Source of the DNA: Galerina marginata
Lineage: Eukaryota > Basidiomycota > Agaricomycetes > Agaricales > Galerinaceae
Direction: 5' to 3'
Length of the DNA: 64,000 bases
NCBI GenBank assembly: GCA_023014335.1
Contig: JAECYW010000011.1
Location: 1,798,001-1,862,000 of the forward strand
The notes under the pieces are model-generated. The model was not told where the DNA came from, searched no databases, and was given only the letters and a program-made list of their open reading frames with translations. Position numbers and translations under genes: made by a program. Of this stretch, positions 1 through 11,393 are shown one piece after another (within the stretch, counting starts at the first letter, position 1; every line of letters begins with the position of its first letter).

Positions 1-442
1 TGCTTAGAAGTACCGCTGGCAAGCCTGAGGGGACACAATGCGCCTAGTGGCTTCCCCTTTGGTAACATGGATGGCTCGCTCTTCAACTACACAAAAACAG
101 GGCAAAGGTACCTTTGCTACGAAAGTGGCAATATCGCAGATGAAGGCTGTTTTGTGTTCCATCGTCAATTGCAAGTGCTACCTGTCGGCGGCGAAGTTCA
201 TGGAACATGGGCGGTACAGCAGTTATGTCGGCATTTCTGACCGCCCCACCAGCCCTTTCTCCCAATGGACGGAGGCTATTTCAAGCGAAGAACACAACAG
301 CTACTTCCAGGACAGTTACGGGCTTGGTGGGGGACCTTTCTTTGGGAATGATGACCAAGCGCCATGGCGGGAACAACAAATCACCTTCAAGTCTGACGGG
401 ACATTCGTACCCGCAACGTACCAAACCCCCAAGTCTTGCTGA
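1..442 (+). CDS. 3' end of an unrecognised protein gene (partial)
   Basis: Frame 1 is open from the window edge to a TGA at 238-240. It reads naturally (FGNMDGSLFNYTKTGQRY near the start, EVHGTWAVQQLCRH at the end). The sensible continuation (SDRPTSPFSQWTEA to a PKSC-stop ending at 442) lies one base further on, so one extra T in the TTT run near 233-236 would join the two parts. The joined piece is about 147 residues, with many Gly, Asn and aromatic residues and no family I recognise. The 5' part lies outside the window. An intron at the junction is not excluded, but no good GT..AG pair is visible there. Confidence 0.45.
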
Positions 443-1245
443 TTTGCTGTAAGCTACCTTGCTCACACCTCTGTCGCCTATTGATGGTCTGAGCAGTGCA
501 CTGTCTATATTTCCTAGCGCTCCTACTTATTATTGGATGTTCTAGGCAAATGAGTGAGATGGTGGTTAAAATTGCTTCCATAATTAAAGAATCGGTTTAC
601 TTTCAAACACGGCGTAATAATTGGAGTTCCCTAATGCTTGCTGAAGTACCGAGGCATGTTCTAACCTTGCAGACTTGCGCTTGCCAACCCATGGACATTG
701 AAACGTGAAGACGACAAGACTTATTTGGACGGGATGTTATTGTGCTTGTAGCAAAATACGAATAGTAAAGATTCTGCACTCCCCATGAGGTGAACATACA
801 GGACATCGACTTTGACTGAGCAGTTCAATATCTGGAAGTTGAATCTGTAGGTGAAGGCAGAGCTCCACAAGTATGAGCGCAACGACGCAGGCCATATATA
901 GTTTCGATCGGCGATTTGAGAGCTCGGCCATTAGAGTGAGCGCAGGAAGCAGTAATGCGTAATTCATTAATTTTTCCAAGGGCGCATTCGTCTCGAGGCC
1001 AGCATGGAGAGCAGCAGGAGAGGCGGTGACGCTTGAGATGGTTTGCAGTCAGGACCAAGGTGGAAAACCACGTGTCCAAAGTTGAGTGCCATATCGGACA
1101 GCGTCAGGTTTGCCGGTCATTGCCAACATTCCTCTATTCTCTCCACCACTCCTTTTGGGGCCACTATCAAGCGCCTTTTGTACCTCTTTCCAGTTCATAA
1201 TAAAACCTTCCACGACATACCCTAATTCACGACAACCACTTTACC
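443..1245. other. intergenic stretch upstream of the Sey1 gene
   Basis: No coding segment can be supported. The open frames here, on either strand, are short, have unremarkable composition and lack splice context. The last 100 bases are the probable promoter and leader of the Sey1 gene, with pyrimidine-rich tracts near 1130-1200. No repeat or RNA gene was recognised. Confidence 0.5.
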
Positions 1246-4200
1246 ATGACGTCGACTGCCCTGCCAAATGGCACCGCTACAACGGGTCCAGCTGCTGCGA
1301 ATGGTCATGCGCTTAATGGTGCTTCCTCGACAGGATAAAAGCACGGAACGTATACAGATAGTGAACGAGGAGAAGAATTTCACGTTAGTAACCTAGTTTA
1401 CTGATGCCACCGCACTCGGAGTGCCCGGCTGACTGGATTGCGTTTACAGACCACACCTGTCCGCCCAGATAGAGAAGTGGGGCCTCCGAGATGCAGGCTT
1501 TGGCTATAACATCGTCTCCTGTCTTTGGCTCTCAGTCGACCGGAAAGAGTGGGTGTTTGCTCACGAAATGTGCTTCTCGTGTTGAACGTTATGCCAAGGT
1601 ACACTGCTGAACAGGCTCTTTGGGACTACATTCGACGTTATGGACGAAACGAGGCGCCAACAAACCACGAAGGGTGGGGCTCCACCTGTTTGGATACCTG
1701 ATTACAATTTTTTGACCCCTGTTCAAAGGTATCTGGATGTGTCGAGGCAAAGACATGAGCGTGATGGTTATGGACGTGGAAGGCACAGACGGCCGTGAAC
1801 GCGGAGAGGACCAGGTAAGTCGTTATATACTTATGAATTCTCCAAATGTTGACTGTTCATCGCCAGGATTTTGAACGCAAATCAGCACTGTTCTCTCTTG
1901 CCTCGTCTGAGATCCTCATTGTCAACCTTTGGGAACACCAAGTCGGTCTGTACCAAGGTGCCAACATGGGTTTGCTCAAGACCGTGTTTGAGGTCAACCT
2001 GGGTCTATTTGGCAAGAGGGCGAAAGATGGGTAAGTCTTGACACGTCTGTAGGCATTCTTGCGATTTACATTTCTATTCTTAGAACTAGCGGACGAACGC
2101 TCCTACTTTTCGTTATTCCGAGACCACATCGGGCAAACGCCTTTGGCCAACCTCCAAGCAACCCTTACTGCTGACCTGAACCGCATCTGGGATAGTCTCA
2201 GCAAGCCAACTGAGCTTAAGGACCTCCAACTGTCCCACTACTTTGACCTTGCGTTTACAGCGCTGCCTCACAAAATTCTCTCTGCTGACAAATTCGAGTC
2301 GGAAGTTCAGAATCTGAGAACACGCTTTGCGGACAAGTCGTCTCCGGATTACCTCTTTAAACCTGTTTATCACAAGCGGATCCCCTGCTGATGGCGTGGC
2401 ATTTTACATGGAGGGCATCTGGGTCAGTACACTCTACATTATTTTCTTTTGCAGGGCACTCACGTATTCCTGTAGGAACAAGTCCAGACAAACAAGGACC
2501 TCGATCTGCCAACCCAACAGGAACTATTGGCCCAATTCCGATGTGACGAAATATCCGCGGTCGCACTGAGTGAATTCAACGGTCAGGCCAAGTCACAGAA
2601 ACGACCCGTAGAAGCAGGCAAAGTCGTTGATGGTCTAGGTAACTTGATGAGGACCTGGAGGACTGACGCACTCAGTAAGTGTTTTACTGTCTGTAGTTCA
2701 CTTGCGGCATTCTGAGCCTGAAAAATAGCTCGCTATGATCGGGATGCCTCACGGTATCATAAGGGTGTTTATGGCCGCAAACGCACTGACCTCGTCGCTG
2801 CCTTGGATTCGACGCTCTCGCCTCTCTATCTTGGCCAGCTCAAGAACCTGCACAAATCGTCACTCGTTGCATTCAAGAAGGAGATGTTGGACGGAATGAT
2901 TGGGCGAAGGGTACAGCTTTGCAGATGTGGTGGCGAAGGCAAAGGAAACATGCGAAGGAACTTTTGCAACAGGTGCTAAAGAGGCCACCATCGAGGACAC
3001 GGACTGGAGTTGGGAGGAGGAACTGCAGCTGTTGAAGGAGGAAATCAAGATAGTCGCTGACCAGTGTAGGAAAGATGAGACGAAGAAGATGCTTAACCAG
3101 ATAGAGGTATGCCAACTGGTCGCTTTCCTGGACTGATGGATACTGATATATGGCGCTCTATCTAGCGTAATATCAAGAAACAGGTCGCAGAACCTGTTGA
3201 GCTCTACCTCAATAGGCCCTCGAAAGGAATGTGGGACAGCATTCTGCAAGCATTCCGCGATGTGCTTGATAAAGCGGAGACTACCTACCTGTCAAAAGCA
3301 ATAAGTCCGTCTTTTGTTGTAATTAGGAAGCTAAGCATTGACTAACGACCTTTAGGCTTCAACTGCACGGATGAAGAGAACACTATATCACTGGCCACCC
3401 TCCGAAAACGTGCTTGGTTGACCCTTCGCGCGAAAATAGACGAGCAGTTGGCAGACCAGGCGTTCCTCAGCAAGTTGCGGAACCACTTCGAGGAGCGTTT
3501 CCGGTACGACGAACAGGGCGTCCCGAGAGTCTGGAAACCGGAGGATGACATCGATAGCGCATTTAGGAAGGCCAAAGATCAGGTTTGTATCATGGAACAT
3601 TGCCTTTTACTTTTCGATGCAAACGCGACTTACATTCTATTTTTAGACACTTGAGTTGGTACCCTTGTATTCAAGAATATCCCCCGAGGATTCGTCGTTG
3701 GAGTTTGACTTGCCTTCCGAGCCATCTGATTCGTTATCTGGCGCCGACGAGTTTGATTTCGCATCTACTCTTGTTGTATTCACGGAGACGAAGGCTGTGG
3801 ATCTGACGAACAAATTCCGCAAGGATGCTGACGCCTATTATGTCGAGGCGAAGAGAAGCACGGTGTCGAGCGTTGCACAGATTCCTTACTGGATGTACGG
3901 CGTGCTTGTGGTGCTTGGGTGGAACGAAGCGATGGCTGTATTGTTCAACCCGCTTTACTTTGCGTTCTTGTTGATTGCCTTGGCAGCTTCGTAAGTCACT
4001 GGCGTTGTTTTGCTCTCTTTCTTTGAGGTTCTGACAGCTTGTTTAACCCGGTAGGTATATTATCATTCAACTTGGGCTTGTGGGGCCCCTATTGCAAGTC
4101 GTGCGGACAGTTGGTGGTGAGGTATGTTGGATTAATGTATGAGGTGTGTTCCTGGTGTTGATGGTGCGATTATAGATCCAACGGCAAGCGGTTGCTCGTC

Positions 4201-4328
4201 TACGGGAACAGTTTGCAGAGCCAGCGCTGGCACAAGCACAAGCTGTTCCTGTATCTCGCGCCAATTCATACAGTTCAGATACCGTCGATGAAGAAATCAA
4301 ACAGGAGCTAAGGTCTCGGCAACCATAG
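1246..4328 (+). CDS. SEY1: Sey1/RHD3/atlastin-type ER membrane-fusion GTPase
   Basis: Large dynamin-like GTPase that mediates homotypic fusion of ER tubules. Thirteen exons can be drawn: 1246-1383, 1450-1548, 1599-1673, 1729-1814, 1867-2030, 2084-2422, 2476-2674, 2729-3106, 3166-3304, 3356-3582, 3647-3990, 4055-4121, 4176-4328. The product shows a P-loop GSQSTGKS (split by an intron), the switch region [10 protein letters not shown], the [14 protein letters not shown] motif, the [19 protein letters not shown] stretch, a long helical bundle, and two hydrophobic segments ([20 protein letters not shown] and [20 protein letters not shown]) before a cytosolic tail. Five one-base excesses interrupt the frame: GG 1333-1334, CC 1518-1519, CC 2118-2119, CCCC 2382-2385, GGG 2902-2904. 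With these skipped the exons total 801 codons, about 800 residues, close to the usual size. In-frame ATGs at 1301, 1307 and 1316 could bypass the first disruption. Family assignment is secure; whether the locus is functional depends on whether the extra bases are real. Confidence 0.93.
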
Positions 4329-5106
4329 ATTTCCCACACAAAAAGAGGACACTCTACACTGGCTACGAATCATGATACTGTCTGTATGGTCTACACCTAT
4401 TTTATATCAACGTACATTACGCATATTACCGCGCATTTTGCACCCGGTTTGTTTCACTATTTTATGAATACCATTTGATGAACTTCTACTTCATTCGTTA
4501 TTCAGTACAGCGATGACACTATGATAAGTGAGGTTACATTGGCCGACACGGCAAGAAATACAAAGTCTTTCAATGCAAAGACGACGTCACGACGTCGGAC
4601 AGAACGGTGGCTATGTTCCGGGGATGAGCGTGGTCATTCGAATGGTCATAGAACGGTGGAATGGAGGACGTGGTAACTTGAAAGCATTTCTTGTTCTCTG
4701 ACTGGTCTTATTGTTAGCGAAGGACTTCGACGGCTTGCGGAGGGCCTGAAGTTAGTGTCGAAAATATCAGCTGTTGCAAGATTACTTAGCAGGCGCTGGG
4801 TCGGCGCTGGGTCGGCGCTGGCACAGGGAATGGAACGGAGATGGAGGGCGAATGTAACCCCTGAGCGGAATCGTAACGGAACGATTTACCGATCTCCGTG
4901 TGACGCGTGACAGGTGTCACAATAAAGCACAAGCGTGACCATTGTCCTTTCGCGCAACAAGAACGGGGACTCTGGGAAGACAATAGCAGAAGCGACAATG
5001 GCGGCCACTGTTCTCAAAAGAAAAGAGGGCATTCTTTCCTTCTTCCCTTCTCTGTCTCTTATACCTCCACTGGCCGCGTCGTCGCAGGTCGACCTCCGCC
5101 TTTTCC
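4329..5106. other. intergenic region between SEY1 and PRM1
   Basis: The Sey1 3' flank runs into the Prm1 promoter. Two small structures are visible. ACGTC-type half sites lie around 4582-4600 (cgacgtcacgacgtcg), and an 11-bp unit is repeated at 4792-4821. The last 60 bases before the Prm1 ATG are CT-rich, as is common in fungal promoters. No gene seen. Confidence 0.5.
4792..4821 (+). repeat. short tandem repeat, 11-bp unit
   Basis: The unit ggcgctgggtc starts at 4792, 4803 and 4814, the third copy being incomplete. It sits about 290 bp upstream of the Prm1 start codon. A role is unknown. Confidence 0.7.
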
Positions 5107-8100
5107 ATGTCCTCCAACGCGAACTGGAACATCCCTCCGCCAACTTACGACGCTCACTCCACATCGTACATGACAACCACCCTGACGCCTTATCTGCAAT
5201 TACCCCATCTACTATCACTCACATGGCTCGCTTACCCTATTCTCTCTCTCATCTTCATCGCGTTCCGCCTCCAGCTCTCTCTTTCCGATGCTCAGGGTGC
5301 AGTGGCTAGCGCAAAGGGCGATCTGTTGACCAGCTGCAAGGCAGCAGAAGAGGCCGCCACTTCAGCGGCCAGTATGCCACGCTACATGGCTCTTGCAACG
5401 AACAAGCAATATGCAGACGCGGTCAACGCGTCCATGAACGCTGCTCGTGCAGCTCTCGTTCCTCTCTTTGACCGTGATGGAAGCTATCATCAATTTCATT
5501 GTCGACATATATCGGTCTACATTCCTTTGCTTCCTGGAGCTCGTTGTCCGTGGTGGACTTGCTATTTTGATTGGAGCCGTTCAAGAGGTAAGCGATCCTT
5601 GATATTTTGCTATACATAACACTGATAAATGATTAGATCAACAACGTCCTCGAAGGCGTCACCAGCACTCTTCGGTCCAGCATCCAAAGCGACATCGCAT
5701 CCGCGAATAGTGTGATTGCAAGCGCAATCGACACCATTAACAAAGTCAACCCTTTCGGGAAAATAACGCCGCCCCAAATTAATGTCCCAAGCCTTGACAG
5801 TCTTCAGAACGTCTCTCTCCCCGCCTCCTTCACAGATGCATTGACGAGCCTTAATGCATCGCTGCCTTCGATAGCCGATATCAAGGGCAAGGTCGAATCT
5901 GTGTAAGTTCCTAGCTACTTCTCCTGTATCCTTGAATAATTTTCCCTTCAGCATCGACACACCTTTTGAACTCTTGAAGAAGGATATTAATGACACCTTC
6001 GCAAACCTCACTTTCGAGCCTGATGGTCTTCCTGTCCCGGAGCTTAACCGACTCACATTCTGCAACGACCTCGACACTTCTGTGATCGATGACATTGGCC
6101 GCGACTTTGTCAAAACTGCCAAAATCGGAGCCGTCATCATTATCCTCCTTGCCCTTGTTCTCGTCGGGCTCAACTGCCTTCTTACATGGTACAAGTGGCG
6201 CTGCATGAAGAGGCACCTTCAGTATACGCGCGAAGCTTGGATGACTGACCCCACTATGATTCACACCAAGACTTCCTCTTCTGCTCCTCAGATCACCATG
6301 AGCGACCATAACTTGCTCATGCTTCACGCCAGCACTGAACACCCATTGGTTACGAGGATCGCAAACCAGCTTTCGGCGCGCCTCCGTTTAAGTCCTTCTC
6401 AGCACACGCACATGCACTGGTTCTTCAATTACATCTTCCATCCACCAGCTCTGGCCTGCTTCCTTATCGGTTTCTTTGGGTTGTTATCCGTTCAAATCCA
6501 GCTTCTTGCCATGGGTCCACTTGTAGCCAAGTATCAAGATCGAGCAGCCTCCACCGGTGTCGGATTTTTCGACGAGAATCGCGACCTCCATTAACCAGAG
6601 CATGTACAACCAATCCAGCATATATGCTAACGACCTCAATGGCCGTGTTGACTCCATCCAGTCCACAATCAACGATGGGGTGTTCGGATGGGTTAATGGG
6701 ACCACAACTACACTCAATGATACCATCAACGAGTTCTACAACGACATCCAAGGCGCCGTGTCCACAGTATTCAACGGCACGATCCTCGAGAGCCCAGTCA
6801 GCGAGTTTATCAAGTGCTTCATTGGCAGCAAAGTCGACGCCATCGAGAACGCGCTCACGTTTTTGCACGACAACCTCCACGTCGACATTCCTCGGGTGAA
6901 TGAATCAGTTCTCATCCTCTCGCCCGAATCCGTCAACGAGGCCTCGCAGCCCATCGCGGCAGCCGCCATCGGAGGAGGCAATGGCGATGACCAAGGCCTG
7001 ATTGGAAAATTGGTCGACTCTTACGCGGCGTCGTTAAAGAAGGAACGTGTAATGTTCGCCATCTTCCTGGCCCTTTGGGGCTTTGTCGTTCTCATGGGCC
7101 TTGCTGTCATTTTTTGGCACTCTTTCGTCCACCCATATCTCGAGAAGAGGGGCAGGAGGAAATGGGAGGCAGAGCAACGATTCGGCATCGAAACCTTCGG
7201 TCCAGTTCCTGGTGGTGGCGAATTAGGAGACGAGAAGAGGAAAAACTTCAGCTCGTTCTCTCCATTGCCGTCGCCGAAAGGCAGTGCATTCAAACCTTTC
7301 TGGTCTTCCAGATCGAATTCCCCGACAGGCCAAAATCAGTCGAGCTCTTCTTCCGAGGAATCCTTAGGCCAGAACAATGATAGACCATGGGAGACCACCT
7401 TCCCTTCGCCACCGACCGCACCAGCACCCACCGAGAAGAGAAAGGCTGCCAAGCTCATCGCAATCGGTCGCAAGGCCGTCCGCAGAGAACGACTCAAAAA
7501 GGACGGCAGTGACGAGGAGTTCTCTGTGCCGCTCTCACCTGCTTTCATCGGCGAACCTGTTGGCACGCACAACAGGAATACCGCTTGGTACACCAAGATG
7601 GCCGCTCTCCTTGCGCGAAAGGGCCCAGAGGCGGATGAGAAAAGCGTCGATTTCTGGAACGAGCCTGAGATGCCCAAGGCGGACAAGGACCGTCCGAAAC
7701 TGCAGATCTACACGCAACGCGGGCTGGACAAGTATGGTCCCCCGCCGCGACAAACAGAGCCACAGCTGATGGAGGCAGGCTCACGATCGCACTGGTCCTC
7801 TTCTCCTGGTGCAACACAGACCAGCTGGATGAAGGTCATGTCTCCGACAAAGCAACCCGCATATACATACCCTGCTCCTTCAATGCAGACACCGACCGTG
7901 ATAATATCGCAAGAACCCGACACCTCATACCCTTCCCAAATGTACAACTTCCCGCATCCACCGATCGGCATCCCCATCAGACCGAGACAGCAAATTTCGA
8001 GCGGCGTCCCAGTCGACGTCGGCTCAGTGTATGAAGATTCTACGAGACCCGCCCCACCGCCTCCGGCTGTACCTCTTCCCATGCCTCTGTATAACGGCTT

Positions 8101-8557
8101 TGAAAGCCAGCAAACACAGCAATCTCAGCGCCAGCCTCGCCATCCGCAACTGCAATCGACGTTCGGCAGACAAAGACAGGACTCCTCGCCGCCTCCGCCT
8201 CTAAGGTCGCCCAGGATGTATCAGCCCCCACTCGCCCTGGCCCCGCCCCCTCCTTCTGCGTCTGGCAGGCACCGGCGGGCGTCCTCGACGGGCACCGCCT
8301 GGCGCGTAACGAACGCCGTCCCTGGCGACACCTCCAGCTCGTCCACTGCCTCTCCCGCGCCGTCGGTCCATAACGGACACGAGCTGGCGGTAACCCCCGT
8401 CACACGCCTGCTGACGACGACGCACGCGCGGCAGAGCTCGAGTGTCAACCCGTTCATAACACCCTTTGACGACGAGCACCAGGTGCAGATCGACTATCCG
8501 ACTGGCGCGGGCACGCGGAAGAGCATACCGACGAATCCATTCGTCCATGCTATGTGA
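5107..8557 (+). CDS. PRM1: Prm1-type plasma membrane fusion protein with long C-terminal tail
   Basis: Multipass membrane protein that promotes plasma-membrane fusion during mating and cell fusion in fungi. Exons are 5107-5587, 5637-5902 and 5952-8557. Visible features: an N-terminal membrane segment ([20 protein letters not shown]), the family's Ser/Ala-rich ectodomain start ([16 protein letters not shown]), repeated amphip­athic ectodomain segments with many N-glycosylation sequons, and hydrophobic segments near [37 protein letters not shown] and [19 protein letters not shown]. After the last segment comes a basic stop ([11 protein letters not shown]) and about 460 residues rich in Pro and Ser, predicted cytosolic. 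That is longer than the yeast protein. Two one-base excesses (CC 5461-5462, GG 6556-6557) interrupt the frame; skipping them gives exactly 1117 codons. Confidence 0.9.
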
Positions 8558-8981
8558 TGTTGTAATGTTTTAACGACCAAGCTCTTTTCTGACGACTTGA
8601 TATCCTCCTTTCAGTGCTCTTCACGACATAAAATTACACTTACTTTACCTCTATTGCTAATGTCTTTCTCGATTCATTCACCACCTTCTCCACATGCGCA
8701 GTCATTATCCCAAATTGTTGTAGCTTTGAAACCACATCCCCGTCGCCTCCGCTGTATTTTTATAACCCTTACATTCTCTTACCAGACATACCTCGTACTC
8801 ATCTGGACATCGAGACGACCTGTAGCATTCTTTTGATATTACTGTACATATATTTACACAATACAAGGGGTTTTCCCTCTTAGAAAATTGAATATGCGAT
8901 TATAAATGAGTTGGATCAAAGTTGTAGAAAAGGTAAAAGTCATTAAGGTCATTACTCGGTGAAGGGAACAACTCATGCAAC
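8558..8981. other. convergent intergenic region
   Basis: Shared 3' flank of PRM1 (+) and the HECT-like gene (-). It is AT-rich with pyrimidine tracts and has no coding potential that I can support. It presumably holds both polyadenylation regions. Confidence 0.5.
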
Positions 8982-10918
8982 CTAGGTCGCACCCTTATTC
9001 CCCTCCTTCGCCAGTGAAAGGTCCTCGAAATCCGAGAGCAAAGTAGCTTCCTGCTATTCGATTGGTGAGCTACATGTATTTCATTTAGAACAGTTGAGGC
9101 AGGCTTACCCAACTACAATCATGTATGACGGAGAGCAAATTGTCCTCCATAGCCTCGTAGGTCTCAAATGGAGGGATAAAGAGGATATGTTCTGGCGTAT
9201 CGTCGTATTTCTCTGGCACCGTGCGCTCCACATTGCCCAAAATGGTCACACGTCGAATCTCGCCGTCTGGCGCTTTCATTACTTTGATCTGGTCTGTTGC
9301 AGGTATACGCTTGAGCCCAGTTGCATACTGGAATAGTGTACGTTGACGATCGATTGACCAGGAGCGAGCAATTGTCCAGAACCATTCGAGGTGAATGTCA
9401 GGCTGGGAGTTGCCGTCAGCGTCATCCACTGTGCTCGTGAAACATTGGTCCCTTAACAGATGCAAAAAAATTCACAGATGAGGGAGAGTTCAACCAGGGA
9501 TAATAATTTGACATACCTATCGAGTACGGAAACTCCACCAATGACTTTCTCGAGCTCAGCTTCAGTGTAGCCCCAGAACATGTCTCTCCGGTGTATCAAC
9601 TCTCGGAAACCATCCATAAACGATAACAATTGCGAAGAAGCATCCCCAGCGATTTGATCAGCCCTTATGGCGTCAAGCAGCGTGACTTCATCTCCGTCGT
9701 TCACGAACTGGATCCCAGTTGCCAGTGCCTTGGCCGCGACGGAGAAAGGCTTTCCTGTTCGTCTATCAATTAGCTTGAATGTGTCGAGCGTTCGCCTTCT
9801 ATTGCCGTGACTGCGTCGACGATAGTCAGTTGTTGAATCTGGGCAGAAGGACGCCGACAACTTACTTGGTTACCTTTCCGTATGAATTGAACAGTTTTAA
9901 CATCTTGTCGGGATCGGATTCAGGCTTTTGGCTGACCAGGCGGTAGAAGAGGGGGAGCAATGTGGGATCTATTAAAAAACTGTGGAAGATCGCTAGGCCA
10001 TGGATTCGTCCGATGAACTTGAAGTATTCCAGATTATTTGGTATTGAGGTGGACGCTGGGTTGATCTTGAGGTTGTCATCGGAATCTTGTTTCACGAAAA
10101 ACCGGAGGTCCGAGTGAAAGAGTTCATCTAATAGGAGTTCGAACCATTCTCTTTACGATGGTCAGCTAAGCCACTTGACACTAGTACACATAAAACGACG
10201 CCTACCTAACCAGGTTTCTAGCTCCGGTCTCTCCTTCGAATGTGACTCTTGGTCGACATTTGAGCTCGGCAGTGGAAGCTTTGCTGAATACCTTGAAGCT
10301 GTCCTGAATAACGTGCTTCCTCCGCACTTTGATGTCGAAAACCCCAGGGTGAACTTCGTGACGTTGTTTCCTATGGAAATAAAGGAGCTTTCGCCGGAAC
10401 TGGGATAGTGGATCCATCGGATATGTCGTAGTTCTGGGATCCTCCCATGTCGTAGTTCTGGTATTATGATCCACAAAGTACGTGCTCTTGTTGCCAGGGA
10501 CAATCCGTATTTCCCAACCAGGAGGAAGAGGCCCCAGTCCGTCCCCATCGACATCTAAAGGTGGAGGGCGAAGCCACGTCGTCACGCGTGTGCCATGGTT
10601 CACGTAATATTTGCGCCCTTTGTCGTCAGTTCGCCACTCCCATCCTCCAGGCAGAGGCGCATCTTCGGGATAAGGCGCAGATCCGTCGTACGGTGGGCGC
10701 TCCCACGTTGTGATGCGTGTATTGTGGTCCAGATAATACTTTCGACCTTTAGGATCAAGACGGCATTCCCATCCTCGCGGAAGGGGGTCTTCTGGCTCGT
10801 CGGTTACTCCAGTCGGGCGTTCTGGAGACTCAAACGAAGACCGGGGAGGACCTGGCGGTTTCGAAGTCGTATGAGAGGGAAGTGTGACAGCCGGTGAGAT
10901 AGAAATAGCAGAGGCCAT
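8982..10918 (-). CDS. WW-domain HECT-like protein lacking the catalytic cysteine
   Basis: Architecture of a NEDD4/Rsp5-type ubiquitin ligase without the C2 domain. Exons are 10918-10206, 10150-9866, 9810-9517, 9451-9109 and 9053-8982, giving exactly 569 codons (568 residues) with no frame problem. Three WW domains occupy roughly residues 45-75, 82-112 and 125-158, each with both tryptophans or a close equivalent ([57 protein letters not shown]). A HECT N-lobe follows ([39 protein letters not shown]) and then a C-lobe ([28 protein letters not shown]). Where active HECTs carry HTCFN before the LPPY motif, this protein reads [14 protein letters not shown]. No cysteine codon lies there in any frame. 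The stretch joining the lobes is also shortened. Start chosen at MASAISIS (10918), since the upstream open frame has no ATG. Probably a pseudo-ligase or WW adaptor, not an active E3. Confidence 0.85.
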
Positions 10919-11393
10919 TTCTTTGTAGTGGCAAGGCAGCAAGACTTCAGAAGCGCAGTATGTCGACTCAGCCAGCACGCCGTAGTGGAACCCGGTGGCT
11001 TCAAGAGAATCAATAGCAGACGGCTCACTAGCAGTGACAACGTGTAGATACGGAAAGTAGAGGGCGGGTGTTCAGATAGTACGTATATACGTGAAGAACG
11101 TTGTGATAAGCTGATTTGAACTTGCAAGGACTTTGGTGGCGCGTCCAAGGTAAGGCGTTCCATAAATAGATCACTTTACATCCGTCCGATTCCGTCGATT
11201 TCACTGGTCTACTCAAGTAGGTTGGCCTAAACATGGATTGGATCAGTTACAGTGAGAAAGGGCTATGAAATTCCCTTATATAAAGAGACTATGTATATCA
11301 AATAGGTTGTCATACGAGAGAATGATAATAGTAAATGAATCCACCGAAGGCGCGCAAGACAAAAGTTCTCCCAAGACCGGTCTTGATGAACCA
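10919..11393. other. intergenic region upstream of the WW/HECT-like gene
   Basis: This holds the probable promoter of the WW/HECT-like gene (reading leftwards) and the 3' flank of the secreted Ala/Pro-rich gene. No coding segment, repeat or RNA gene was recognised. Confidence 0.5.
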
